From Phycisphaerae bacterium (GTDB taxonomy: Bacteria; Planctomycetota; Phycisphaerae; UBA1845; PWPN01), in contig DAOOIV010000018.1 in the NCBI GenBank assembly GCA_035384605.1, positions 1-62,304 on the forward strand: 62,304 nucleotides of DNA, read 5' to 3'. The first letter of the stretch is position 1; each line of letters begins with the position of its first letter. A model generated the notes under the pieces. That model did no database searches. It saw only the letters and a list, made by a program, of their open reading frames with translations, and was not told the origin of the DNA. Positions 25,439 through 34,009 of the stretch are shown here, one piece after another. The translations under genes were made by a program, and so were the position numbers.

Positions 25439-27016
25439 ATGCTCCAAAGACCTTGGGTGCGCATCGTATTCGCGGGGTTCGTTCTGGCGGCGTTCGCGAT
25501 GTTGGCCGCCGGGGCGGATGCGCCGGCCGCCGAGCGGTTGCCCAATATCGTGTTCTTTCTGGCCGACGACATGGGATACGGCGACCCGCGTTGCCTCAAT
25601 CCGGACTCGAAGATCCCGACGCCGCACATGGATCGGCTCGCCGCGGAGGGGATGGTTTTTCGAGACGCTCACTCGCCCTCGGCGGTCTGCTCTCCCACTC
25701 GCTATGGTATCCTGACCGGCCGTTATTGCTGGCGGACAGAGTTGAAGCGGGGGGTGCTCGTCCCGTGGGACCGGCCACTGATCGAGCCCGGCCGTCTGAC
25801 CATGCCGGCGATGCTTCGGCAGCACGGTTATGTGACCGCATGCATCGGCAAGTGGCACCTCGGATGGGACTGGCCCACCCGCGACGGCCGGCCCGTTCCA
25901 GACTCGTTACGACACGCCCGATCCGACGGCAATCTCGCAATGGAAGATTACGAGGTCATCGATTTGACTCGGGTCATTGACAGCGGGCCACTGACTCGCG
26001 GTTTTGACTCCTATTTCGGCATGGACGTGCCCAACTATCCGCCGTACTGCTTCATCGACGACGATCGGACGATCGGTATTCCGACGCAGCTCAAACCTGG
26101 ACGGATGTTCGGCGATCCCGGACCGATGGTCCCCGGCTGGCGGCTGGAGCCGATCCTGCCGACGCTGGGCGCCCGTGCGGTCACGTTCATCGATCGGCAC
26201 GCCGCACAGCATCGTGACAAACCGTTCTTCCTCTATTTCGCCTCGACCGCTCCGCACACCCCGATCGTGCCGGATGATCCGTTTGTCGGCAAGAGCCAGG
26301 CCGGGCCCTGCGGCGACCTCGTTTACCAGGTCGATTGGACGCTCGGGCAGATTCTTGCGGCGTTGGACCGCAACAGCATGCGCGAGAACACCGTCGTGGT
26401 TATGACCAGCGACAACGGGTCGCCGGCGATCGCCGGTGACCCGTTCAAGCACGGCCCGGATCTCAGTTCCCGCAGCGCCAGTATCGCCAAGTTCGGGCAC
26501 GATCCCAACGCGCCATGGCGGGGCATGAAGGCGGACATCTGGGAAGGAGGTCATCGCGTGCCGTTATTTGTGCGATGGCCCGGCCGGATTGCCCCAGGCT
26601 CGACGTGCGGCCAGACCGTTTGCCTGACCGATTTCATGGCCACGTTTGCCGCCCTGGTTGGGCATCGACTGCCCAACGATGCTGCCGAGGACAGCTATGA
26701 TCTCTCACCGCTCCTGCTGAGCAAAGAGGGCAGCGAGGCGATCCGTGAGGCCACAGTCCACCACTCCGTCGACGGCGTCTTCGCGATTCGCCAAGGCAAG
26801 TGGAAGCTGATCATGAGTCTGGGGTCAGGGGGCTGGTCGAAGCCCACCGGAGGCGAGCCCGAACCTGGTGGTCCGAAGGGGCAGCTCTACGACATGCAGG
26901 CCGACCCCGCTGAAACGAAGAACCTGTGGACCGATCATCCGGACGTTGTGAAACGACTGACTCTGTTGCTGGAGAAGTATCAGCGGGACGGTCGCAGCGT
27001 GCCGCATCGGAATTGA
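25439..27016 (+). CDS. Arylsulfatase-type sulfatase, secreted
   Basis: 525 aa with an N-terminal signal peptide (hydrophobic residues about 8-30). The metal/active-site start NIVFFLADDMGYGDPRC and the sulfatase signature CSPTR, with C84 as the residue converted to formylglycine, are followed by GRYCWRTELKRG and GKWHLGWDWP. Mid-protein DNGSPAIAGDP and the C-terminal LYDMQADPAETKNLW are standard. It hydrolyses sulfate esters, probably of polysaccharides or aryl substrates, outside the cytoplasm. It needs a formylglycine-generating enzyme, which is not in the window. Convergent with the RuvC-like gene; monocistronic. Confidence 0.95.
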   Translation: MLQRPWVRIVFAGFVLAAFAMLAAGADAPAAERLPNIVFFLADDMGYGDPRCLNPDSKIPTPHMDRLAAEGMVFRDAHSPSAVCSPTRYGILTGRYCWRTELKRGVLVPWDRPLIEPGRLTMPAMLRQHGYVTACIGKWHLGWDWPTRDGRPVPDSLRHARSDGNLAMEDYEVIDLTRVIDSGPLTRGFDSYFGMDVPNYPPYCFIDDDRTIGIPTQLKPGRMFGDPGPMVPGWRLEPILPTLGARAVTFIDRHAAQHRDKPFFLYFASTAPHTPIVPDDPFVGKSQAGPCGDLVYQVDWTLGQILAALDRNSMRENTVVVMTSDNGSPAIAGDPFKHGPDLSSRSASIAKFGHDPNAPWRGMKADIWEGGHRVPLFVRWPGRIAPGSTCGQTVCLTDFMATFAALVGHRLPNDAAEDSYDLSPLLLSKEGSEAIREATVHHSVDGVFAIRQGKWKLIMSLGSGGWSKPTGGEPEPGGPKGQLYDMQADPAETKNLWTDHPDVVKRLTLLLEKYQRDGRSVPHRN

Positions 27017-27089
27017 CGGACGGTTGGCGCGCAGATTACTGGAGGGCGCCATCGACGACTCGGACAACACGAAAGGCCGGAGCCGGCAG

Positions 27090-27563
27090 TCAGGTTTCGT
27101 GGTGCAGCTCCGTGGGCAGCGTTTTCAGCCATCCGATGCTGACCAGACCCCACAAGCCGATCAGGATGGCCTCGGCAGCGTCATGTCGAAGCGAAGTGGG
27201 GCGACGGGCCTGCGACCAGGCGATGACTCTGCGAGCTACGATGTCGGCGGAGTGCTTGGCCTGGGGGCCGTTGCGGTGCTGACGTGGGTAGAGCAGCGAC
27301 CTTCGCCAGTCCTCGGCACTGATTGTACGAAGGAGCACGCCCCGGCGCTGGGCCTCGTGCGTCCAGATGTCGGCAAGAGGCCCTCCTCCCTCGAGCACAA
27401 GCCATTCGAGGTCCGGAGTCTCACGGAGCACGGCCTGTACGCCGCCTCGCAGCCGCGTCGCGTTTCCGAAGTTTCGCGAGCGGTACCAGCGCAGCCGGCC
27501 GTCGCGTCCGTACAAGGCCAGGCCGGTTCTCAGTCCCACATCGACGGCCAGCAGCGATGACAT
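27090..27563 (-). CDS. RuvC/RNase H-fold nuclease-like protein
   Basis: 157 aa. The opening strand LLAVDVGLRTGLALY (D8) matches the first beta-strand of RuvC-like nucleases. EWLVLEGGG (E58) fits the second acidic position, and SLRHDAAEAILIGLWGL (D128, E131) fits the last helix with its acidic pair. The overall length is near RuvC (about 170), but the sequence is divergent and lacks the usual RuvC signature, so Holliday-junction resolution is only one possibility; a YqgF-like or other RNase H-fold nuclease is equally possible. It lies 51 bp downstream of the histidine kinase gene on the same strand. Confidence 0.7.
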   Translation of the reverse strand: MSSLLAVDVGLRTGLALYGRDGRLRWYRSRNFGNATRLRGGVQAVLRETPDLEWLVLEGGGPLADIWTHEAQRRGVLLRTISAEDWRRSLLYPRQHRNGPQAKHSADIVARRVIAWSQARRPTSLRHDAAEAILIGLWGLVSIGWLKTLPTELHHET

Positions 27564-27614
27564 CGTAATCTGTTCTTTCCGCCGTCCCTGCTCCGACGGG
27601 TGCAGTGTGCAAAG

Positions 27615-28754
27615 TCATTGGTTTTTGGCGCGACTAGCCTCGGCAGGCTGCATCAACTGGTGCAGGGTTGGAATGCCCGCCGCCGGCTGGGTGCTTTCCG
27701 ACTGCTCCAGGCTGCGGGCGGCGGGCAGGATGATGCGGAAGCGGGTACCTTTGCCGACTTCGCTCTGGATCTCCACCGTCCCGCCGTGAGCCCTGACAAT
27801 TCGCGACACGACGGCCAACCCCAGCCCGGTGCCACCGCCCTTGCTCTTGGTGGTATAGAATGGCTCGAAAATGTGCGGCAGGTGTTCGGGAGCTATTCCG
27901 CTGCCGGTATCGATCACATCGAGCAAGAGTGTGCGGCCATAGTCGCCTGACCGGCAACGAATGGTCAATTTGCCGCCATTGGGCATGGCATCCGCGGCGT
28001 TGATCATGAGGTTGATCAAAACCTGGGCCATCTGCAGTCTGTCAGCCATCGCAAAGGGCAGCGATTCGGGAAGATCGCGGATCAGTTCGACTCGCCGCCG
28101 ATTCAGTTTCGGCTGGGCGAACATGAGGGCATCGTCGACGATCGTTTCGATGCGCGTTGGTTCCGGCGAGAGCGGCTCGTTCCGAGACATGGTCAGGAGA
28201 CGCCGCATGATCATCTCGATGCGGTACAGGCCGTTTTCCATGAGATCGAGCAACTGCCGGACCTGGTCCGGGTTGTCCACGCCTCGGCGGAGGATCCGAA
28301 TGCTGTTTTGCAGACCATCGAGGGGGTTATTGACTTCATGGGCGACGGTTGCGGCCAGTTCGCCGATCAGTGCGAGCTTTTCGCTGTGGGTCAACTGACG
28401 TCGCAGTCGCTCATGTTCGCGGCAGTTCTCCCTGAGCTGATTAAGGACTCGCTCGACCGAGTCGCTGAGCTTCAGGAAGTCGTCGTCCGGCGGATGATCG
28501 ATGCAGGTTGCCAGATCACCGCGGGCGAGGGCATCCACTGCCTCTCGCAGCCGGTGAAGTCGTCGGCGGGCCTGGCGGCAAGCGATCCTTGCAGATACCC
28601 AAGCGGCCGTCAAAGCGACTGTCGTCACAACCAGGACGGCCCAAGGTTGCGGCACTTCGGCAGCAAGGGTGATTCCTGCGCCCGCCGCAAGGATCACGGC
28701 GTAGATGATCAGGTATTTCTCTCTTGTTCGGATCCGGCTCAGCATGGTCTTCAT
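27615..28754 (-). CDS. Membrane sensor histidine kinase, orphan
   Basis: 379 aa. Two adjacent membrane helices (about residues 12-32 and 37-57) leave almost no periplasmic domain, followed by a HAMP-like linker (REAVDALARGDLATCI). HisKA has the phospho-accepting H139 in TVAHEVNNPLDG; HATPase_c has NLMINAADAM, DTGSGI and GGGTGLGLAVV. The minimal sensor suggests detection within the membrane or from the cytoplasm. No response regulator is adjacent. The predicted -10 lies only about 12 bases before the ATG, so the mRNA may be nearly leaderless, or the start may be the next ATG at 28745. Confidence 0.93.
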   Translation of the reverse strand: MKTMLSRIRTREKYLIIYAVILAAGAGITLAAEVPQPWAVLVVTTVALTAAWVSARIACRQARRRLHRLREAVDALARGDLATCIDHPPDDDFLKLSDSVERVLNQLRENCREHERLRRQLTHSEKLALIGELAATVAHEVNNPLDGLQNSIRILRRGVDNPDQVRQLLDLMENGLYRIEMIMRRLLTMSRNEPLSPEPTRIETIVDDALMFAQPKLNRRRVELIRDLPESLPFAMADRLQMAQVLINLMINAADAMPNGGKLTIRCRSGDYGRTLLLDVIDTGSGIAPEHLPHIFEPFYTTKSKGGGTGLGLAVVSRIVRAHGGTVEIQSEVGKGTRFRIILPAARSLEQSESTQPAAGIPTLHQLMQPAEASRAKNQ

Positions 28755-28765
28755 AGTTGCCGGTC

Positions 28766-28794
28766 ATTCTATCCAAGTCTTTGGGGTTTGTCTT
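28766..28794 (-). promoter_or_regulatory. Putative promoter of the histidine kinase gene
   Basis: Minus strand: AAGACA (28794-28789), 17-base spacer, TAGAAT (28771-28766). It is back to back with the promoter at 28831-28858. Confidence 0.5.
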
Positions 28795-28830
28795 GGGGGA
28801 GGGCGTGGTTGGGATATGCCCGCGCTGCGT

Positions 28831-28858
28831 TTGTCAAGAGCGGTGATCGCAATAGAAT
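28831..28858 (+). promoter_or_regulatory. Putative promoter of the secreted esterase/nitrilase pair
   Basis: TTGTCA (28831-28836), 16-base spacer, TAGAAT (28853-28858): five matches of six in each hexamer. About 60 bases of leader precede GTG 28927. Confidence 0.65.
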
Positions 28859-28926
28859 AAGTGCGGTTTCGTTGTTCCGGACAGCGAATGACGACATGAA
28901 TGCTTTTGTGGCCAGGGAGGTTACCC

Positions 28927-30003
28927 GTGTTTGGTACGAGGAAGTGGCTTGGCGTTGTCCTGCTTGCGGCAACTATTCAGACGTCGTACTTGGCGGCCCA
29001 GCAAACGGCACCGGCGGGGCGAGGAGCTTTGCGACGGGAGCTGATTGAGCGTTTTGACAAGGATGGTGACGGAGAGATCAGCCGGGAGGAGCGGGCAGCC
29101 GCCCGCAAGGGGCTCCGGCAAGGCGGCCGTGTACAGCAGAAGCTTGTCGAGACCGTGTTGCCGGAGAGTGTGAGGGTTGTGCGCGACGTTGAATACGCCC
29201 GCGTTGGGGACCAGCCTCTTCTACTGGACCTTTACCTTCCCAAGCCCGAGGGCGAGCCGTTCCCAGTGGTCATCTGGGTACACGGCGGAGCCTGGCAGGC
29301 AGGGAGCAAGGATCTTTGCCGTGCGGCCTTCCTGTCGGGCGAGGGATATGCGGTGGTCAGCATCAACTATCGGCTGACCGATGTTGCGCCGTTTCCCGCT
29401 CAGATCCACGACTGCAAGGCCGCCGTTCGCTGGGTCCGCGCTCACGCAAAGGAATACGGGTTCGATCCGGCTCGGATCGGCGTCTGGGGCTCGTCGGCAG
29501 GGGGGCATCTGGTCGCGCTCTTGGGCACCTCGGCTGGGATCAGGGAATTGGAGGGCGATATTGGCGGTAACCTCGACCAGTCCAGCCGCGTGCAGGCCGT
29601 TTGCGATTTCTGCGGACCGAGCACGTTTCGTGCAGAGGATTATGAGCATGAACCGGACAAGCCGAGAGGGGCCGGTCCGCAGGTCGTGCAGAAGCTTCTT
29701 GGCGGTCCGCTCAATAAGAATCCCGAAAAGGCCCGGCTGGCGAGTCCGATCGAGCATGTCAGCAAGGACGATCCGCCGTTTTTGATCGTGCACGGCGAGA
29801 AGGATAACGTCGTGCCAGTGAAACACAGTCGCCTGTTGGCCGATGCGCTGAGGAAGGCCGGCGCAGACGTCACGCTGAAGGTGGTCCCCGACGCCGGACA
29901 TGGCGTCGGCGGCTTGGCTAACAGGAAGATGGTGGCCGAGTTCTTCGACCAGCATCTCAAGCGCAGACCTGCGAGCCGGCCTGTTGGGAGCGCGGCTGAA
30001 TGA
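28927..30003 (+). CDS. Secreted alpha/beta-hydrolase (esterase/lipase type) with an EF-hand
   Basis: 358 aa from GTG at 28927, 6 bases after GGGAGG (28915-28920). A signal peptide ends near LAAQQ. Residues 44-55 (DKDGDGEISREE) are a canonical EF-hand calcium loop. The hydrolase domain has HGGAW (119-123, oxyanion hole as in HSL/BD-FAE esterases) and GSSAGG with nucleophile S180. HGEKDNVVP supplies the likely acid, and DAGHG the histidine. Substrates are probably acylated sugars or small esters in the periplasm. The stop overlaps the start of the nitrilase gene (ATGA), so the products are probably made together. Confidence 0.9.
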   Translation: MFGTRKWLGVVLLAATIQTSYLAAQQTAPAGRGALRRELIERFDKDGDGEISREERAAARKGLRQGGRVQQKLVETVLPESVRVVRDVEYARVGDQPLLLDLYLPKPEGEPFPVVIWVHGGAWQAGSKDLCRAAFLSGEGYAVVSINYRLTDVAPFPAQIHDCKAAVRWVRAHAKEYGFDPARIGVWGSSAGGHLVALLGTSAGIRELEGDIGGNLDQSSRVQAVCDFCGPSTFRAEDYEHEPDKPRGAGPQVVQKLLGGPLNKNPEKARLASPIEHVSKDDPPFLIVHGEKDNVVPVKHSRLLADALRKAGADVTLKVVPDAGHGVGGLANRKMVAEFFDQHLKRRPASRPVGSAAE

Positions 30004-30845
30004 TGAGGCGCTATCGATTCTTGTTGATGGCAACAGCCGTTGCGACGTTACTGTGGGTCACGGGTTGTGATGCGGGTCGAGGCGCCGGCGGTTCGGCAGT
30101 CAAACCTGTCCGCACGCTGACCGTGGCGGCGGTGTCTTGTGAAAGCCGGATTCATGAGGTTGAGTTCAATCTGTCGCGGATCGAACACTGGGCCAGGCAA
30201 GCGGCGGCTGCGGGGGCCGACATCGCGCTGTTTCCGGAGACGGGCATCAGTGGTTGGTGGGCCAGCCGGGAGGTCCGGGCGTTTGCCGAGCCGATTGACG
30301 GCCCGGCGATCACCCGGTTGACAAAGGTGGCGGATGAGCTGGGGATCGTTCTCGCCGTGGGCATGACCGAGCGTGACGGCGACAAGGCGCATATCACGCA
30401 CGTTGTGATTGACGGCAGAGGCGTGATCGGCATGCATCGCAAGACCAGCCTGGCACCGGGCGAGGAAAAGACATGGGACCCGGGCAGTGATGCCAACGTG
30501 TTCGAGGTCAAAGGCATCCGTGTTGGGATCGCGATCTGTTTTGAGTCGGTGCATCCGCCAACCTGTGCGAGACTTCGGGAGAACGGGGCAGAGATCATCT
30601 TGGCGCCGTATGCCAACGGCACCGATCCGGACGAACTGCTCAATGGCAAGCGGCCGTACCCATACGAACGGGCGAAGGAGAATCAGGTCTGGTATGTTGC
30701 CTGTGATGCTCCGGCACGCGATGAGCAGAAGAACCTCAGGCGCGGCGCGGCTTACGTGATCAGTCCGGAGGGGGAACTGAAGGCGATCACCGCCCCGGAT
30801 GCCGTGGGTGAGACCATGGTTCTGTATACGATCCGTCTGTCTTAG
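30000..30845 (+). CDS. Carbon-nitrogen hydrolase (nitrilase superfamily) lipoprotein
   Basis: 281 aa, overlapping the upstream stop by 4 bases. A lipoprotein signal peptide ends at C23 (WVTGC). The catalytic triad is visible: E80 in LFPETGISG, K148 in MHRKTSLAPGEE and C180 in IAICFESVHP. Such enzymes cleave amides, ureides or nitriles. Nearly all relatives are cytosolic; an exported lipid-anchored member is uncommon. Paired with a secreted esterase, it could remove N-linked groups while the partner removes O-linked ones (inference). Confidence 0.9.
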   Translation: MMRRYRFLLMATAVATLLWVTGCDAGRGAGGSAVKPVRTLTVAAVSCESRIHEVEFNLSRIEHWARQAAAAGADIALFPETGISGWWASREVRAFAEPIDGPAITRLTKVADELGIVLAVGMTERDGDKAHITHVVIDGRGVIGMHRKTSLAPGEEKTWDPGSDANVFEVKGIRVGIAICFESVHPPTCARLRENGAEIILAPYANGTDPDELLNGKRPYPYERAKENQVWYVACDAPARDEQKNLRRGAAYVISPEGELKAITAPDAVGETMVLYTIRLS

Positions 30846-30941
30846 TGCTCCCTTTCATGAATCCTTGTCGGGTTGGGCGCTTGTATTCGGGCGAAAACCG
30901 CGCAAATCAGCCCACAAAGACTTGTGAACGGGAGCGCTTAG

Positions 30942-30990
30942 TGCGGCAGGTCTCGGTCGCCGCGGGCGACCTCGACACCGCCCTACGACC
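30942..30990. repeat. GCAGGTCTCGGTCGC repeat, copy 1
   Basis: TGCGGCAGGTCTCGGTCGC, then a GGTCGC/GCGACC stem and CCTCGACACCGCCCT. A related copy is at 43706-43747. Flanking it, TAGTGCTCCC (30843-30852) and GGGAGCGCTTA (30931-30941) form a one-mismatch inverted repeat. Confidence 0.55.
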
Positions 30991-30996
30991 GCGGGC

Positions 30997-32172
30997 TTAC
31001 ATGTACCGGTCGGCCGCATTTCCGATGCGCCGGCGGAGCAGTTCGGCGACGTCGATCTCGGTGCCCCGGGTTACGCCGTCGATGGTGCGACCGTTCTCGA
31101 CGCTGACGCCCGCGGCCTCGCAGATCGCGGTGGCGTAGAAACCCGTGGCGAACGGGCCGATTATCTCTTCATGCTCGTCCCGCGGCATGTGGTTGTTGCG
31201 ACTGCGCAGGATCTTGCGGTAGAGATTGCCCGGGTGACTGATTCCGTAGCCGCTGACCGAGCCGTCGGGCTCGAAATTGCGAAAGAGCGGGTTGCGTTCC
31301 TGGATTCCGTTCTCGGTGATCTCGCGGCATCCCGGCATGTCGATGGCCAGGTCGACCATGGCATCGGTGCAGATCAGCCGTGACGACTGCACGGTCATGG
31401 CGTGGGCGGAGTTCGGAAGGTGCCAGCAGGTCACGATGTGGGCCACGCCGCCGTTTTCGAGCAGTACCTCGACGTCGCACATGTCGTACCCTTTGGAGGG
31501 CACGGGGCGGAGAGAGGGGAGTTTCTGAGAGTAGGCTGTTGCCCGGACGCTGATCGGCTTGAGGCTTACCATTTGTACCAGAGCGTCAGCCATGTGCACG
31601 GTCAGGAAGGTGATGGGCGTATTCCTTTCGCAGAAGTCGGGCGAGGCGAAGTATTGCGGGCGGTAATTCGGATCGGCCACGCACAACTTATCGAGCATGT
31701 ACAGAACGGCGAGCTGAAATCTGCCGTAGGCTCCGCTGTGGTAGCGCGTGGCGACCTCCTTGATCCGTGGGTCTTCTCGCTTGTGGAAATCGACGGTGAC
31801 GAGGCGGCCGGCTTTGCGTGCGGCCTCGATGATGGCATGGGCATCAGCAATTGATGAAGCCAGCGGCTTGGCCACCATGACGTCCAAATCGTTTTCCAGG
31901 GCGAAGATCGTCGGCTCGCGGTGGAGCTGGTCAGGGGTGTTGACCTGGACGGCATCGAGTTGTACGTGCCGGATCATTTCATGATAGTCGGCGAACCGTC
32001 GATTCGCGGGAATGCCGTACTGATCGGCGAAGTCGTTCAGGGCTTTATCGTTGGGGTCGGCCACGGCCTCGATCGAGAGCAGATGTGAATAGTCGCTGTG
32101 AAAGTAAAGATGCCGGTAGATCTCTCGTACGACTGAGCCTGTGCCAATGACTCCCAGGCGAAGTCTGTCCAT
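30997..32172 (-). CDS. Gfo/Idh/MocA family oxidoreductase, cytosolic
   Basis: 391 aa; start at 32172 preceded by GGAG with 8-base spacing. No signal peptide: it opens directly with RLRLGVIGTGS (Rossmann loop). The catalytic lysine region is VMVAKPLASS in place of the common EKP. The C-terminal domain has the usual sheet, including GGVAHIVTCWHLP. It is the last gene of the four-gene minus-strand unit, 30 bp after the M20 gene. As a pyridine-nucleotide-dependent dehydrogenase it could oxidise or reduce a sugar, aminosugar or cyclitol intermediate. Confidence 0.9.
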   Translation of the reverse strand: MDRLRLGVIGTGSVVREIYRHLYFHSDYSHLLSIEAVADPNDKALNDFADQYGIPANRRFADYHEMIRHVQLDAVQVNTPDQLHREPTIFALENDLDVMVAKPLASSIADAHAIIEAARKAGRLVTVDFHKREDPRIKEVATRYHSGAYGRFQLAVLYMLDKLCVADPNYRPQYFASPDFCERNTPITFLTVHMADALVQMVSLKPISVRATAYSQKLPSLRPVPSKGYDMCDVEVLLENGGVAHIVTCWHLPNSAHAMTVQSSRLICTDAMVDLAIDMPGCREITENGIQERNPLFRNFEPDGSVSGYGISHPGNLYRKILRSRNNHMPRDEHEEIIGPFATGFYATAICEAAGVSVENGRTIDGVTRGTEIDVAELLRRRIGNAADRYM

Positions 32173-32202
32173 GTCGCTGTCTCCATCATCTCGACGGGCT
32201 GC

Positions 32203-33903
32203 TCACAGTGTGCCCGTCTGCTTCAGAATGAAATATGCCAGAAACTCGCTGGTCCTGGCCACGTCCCTCATGTCAATCTGTTCTTGGTCGCTGTGCGCGT
32301 GCCGGATCAGACCCGGCCCGGTGGTGATTACCGGCAAGCCCGGATACTCGCACGCGAAAATACGGGCATCGCAGGACACATCCCATCCGCGAATGGGGCC
32401 TTCCTTCCAAGTCCCTGCCCTTCTTGCCGCTTCGATGGCGTTCAACATGTCCGTCGAGTTCGGATCGCCGTCAAAGGCAGCGTTGTGCAGTTTCTCAAAC
32501 GTCACCTGCAGGACGTGCTTCGCGTCGACCTTTGCGCCGACGAGATCCAGGTAGTACTGCCCGCCGCGCACCGCCGCTGCCCGGAGCCGCTCTTGCACAT
32601 CGCTCATCGAGTGCGTGGGCAAAAAGCCCTGTCCGCCTTCCATCAGGATTCGCGACTCGTCGGGCCAGCCGCTGAGTCGGAGCCGCATGGCCCCACCGAT
32701 TGCCCGTTCGATGGCCGCGCGGCTGCGGATCAGCGCGCGCCCGATCGTTGCCATCTTGGTGATTGCTCCGTCGTTTTCAAGGATCGACCCCATGTGACCC
32801 GTCGAACCCCAGACGCGAACGAGCCAGCCTTGAGCTGTAGGGGTCAAATCATAGTGGCGGTCCACTTTGGGCTTGCCGGTTGCGGGATCGATGACCTGGG
32901 TCTTGTCGCCGTAGAGGCCGATGTATTGCCTCAAGCCGTCCTCGATGAGGTCACGAATGAGGCCGGCTACGCCGGTCGCAAAGGCGCCGGATTCGAAGAC
33001 GATCTCGAAACTGACGTCGCCGTTGATCCTCGACGGGTGCTCACCGCAGTTGCCGATGATGCCGTGGCAGGTCTGGACGGGGCGATGCGGAAAGAGCGGG
33101 TGATTTGACTCGGCCCTGATGGCCCGGCCTTCCTTCTCCAGTTCGTCGATGATGAAAAGTGCGGCCTCGAACAGGTATGAGCCAGGAAGCTTGCCTTCGA
33201 TCTTGAACCAGACGCAGCCGCGGTTGCCCGGATAGATCCCGTCGTCGGCGCATTCAAGCACCATCATGCTGTCGTAACGGCGTTTCAGATTGCGGTCGAC
33301 CGCCAGGGACAACGAGCCGTTGCCGCCGGGTTCCTCATCGATGACGATCATGCAGGTCAGGTCGCGGTTGAGGTAACTGCCCGTTGCCCGCAGGTGCTCG
33401 GCAAGCAGCTTGATCGCCCCGACGATGGCCACCACGCTGCCTTTGTCGTCGCAGGCCCCGCGGCCGAAGACCACATTTCCCTCGACACGCGGAGGGAAGT
33501 AGGGGGCCACCACATCGATATGAGCGTTGAGTGCCTGTCCGACGCCTTTGGGCTCTCGCCGCTCGCCGTCGATCTCGATCACCAGGTTGCACCGGCCGGC
33601 ATAGCATTGCTCGACCGGGAGGCCGGCGGGGTTCTCGGGCGTGCGCGTGTAGTAGGGTTGGGAGAAGAAGGGGTGCCGGGCGATCACGGGGTCGATCGGC
33701 TGCCTCAGACAGCGTAAAGACTTCAGTCCATAGTGCGTTACTTCTTGTTCGAGAATGTCGAAGACCCGCGACTCGGCTCGGGCCGTTGCGGCGACGTCGG
33801 CTCGAGGAACGGTGTCGATTGCACAGATCTTGACCAGCAGGTCGGTCAGATGGCGCCGAAACGCATCAGATGAGGCGGCTTGTGCGATCGGGTCTCCGTT
33901 CAT
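32203..33903 (-). CDS. M20-family zinc amidohydrolase/peptidase
   Basis: 566 aa, longer than ArgE/DapE (about 375-400). Metal and catalytic residues are in place: NAHIDVV (His and catalytic Asp), FGRGACDDKGS (bridging Asp), VIDEEPGGNGS (Glu base pair) and the late IRHAHSDQEQID histidine. A lid/dimerisation domain lies between. Extra length is mainly in the N-terminal 110 residues and in the segment around the lid. The family removes acyl groups from amines or cleaves small peptides. The start has GAGG 8 bases upstream. It lies 106 bp after the aminotransferase gene, so it may deacylate the aminated product of that enzyme (inference). Confidence 0.9.
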   Translation of the reverse strand: MNGDPIAQAASSDAFRRHLTDLLVKICAIDTVPRADVAATARAESRVFDILEQEVTHYGLKSLRCLRQPIDPVIARHPFFSQPYYTRTPENPAGLPVEQCYAGRCNLVIEIDGERREPKGVGQALNAHIDVVAPYFPPRVEGNVVFGRGACDDKGSVVAIVGAIKLLAEHLRATGSYLNRDLTCMIVIDEEPGGNGSLSLAVDRNLKRRYDSMMVLECADDGIYPGNRGCVWFKIEGKLPGSYLFEAALFIIDELEKEGRAIRAESNHPLFPHRPVQTCHGIIGNCGEHPSRINGDVSFEIVFESGAFATGVAGLIRDLIEDGLRQYIGLYGDKTQVIDPATGKPKVDRHYDLTPTAQGWLVRVWGSTGHMGSILENDGAITKMATIGRALIRSRAAIERAIGGAMRLRLSGWPDESRILMEGGQGFLPTHSMSDVQERLRAAAVRGGQYYLDLVGAKVDAKHVLQVTFEKLHNAAFDGDPNSTDMLNAIEAARRAGTWKEGPIRGWDVSCDARIFACEYPGLPVITTGPGLIRHAHSDQEQIDMRDVARTSEFLAYFILKQTGTL

Positions 33904-34009
33904 TCCTTAACCTCGGTAACGACGCCCGGTTCATTTGCGGGGGAATCCGCCAAGGCGGAGGCCGTCACGTTCGATCATCTCACCTCCGGAGGAATCGGGG
34001 CATCGAGCA

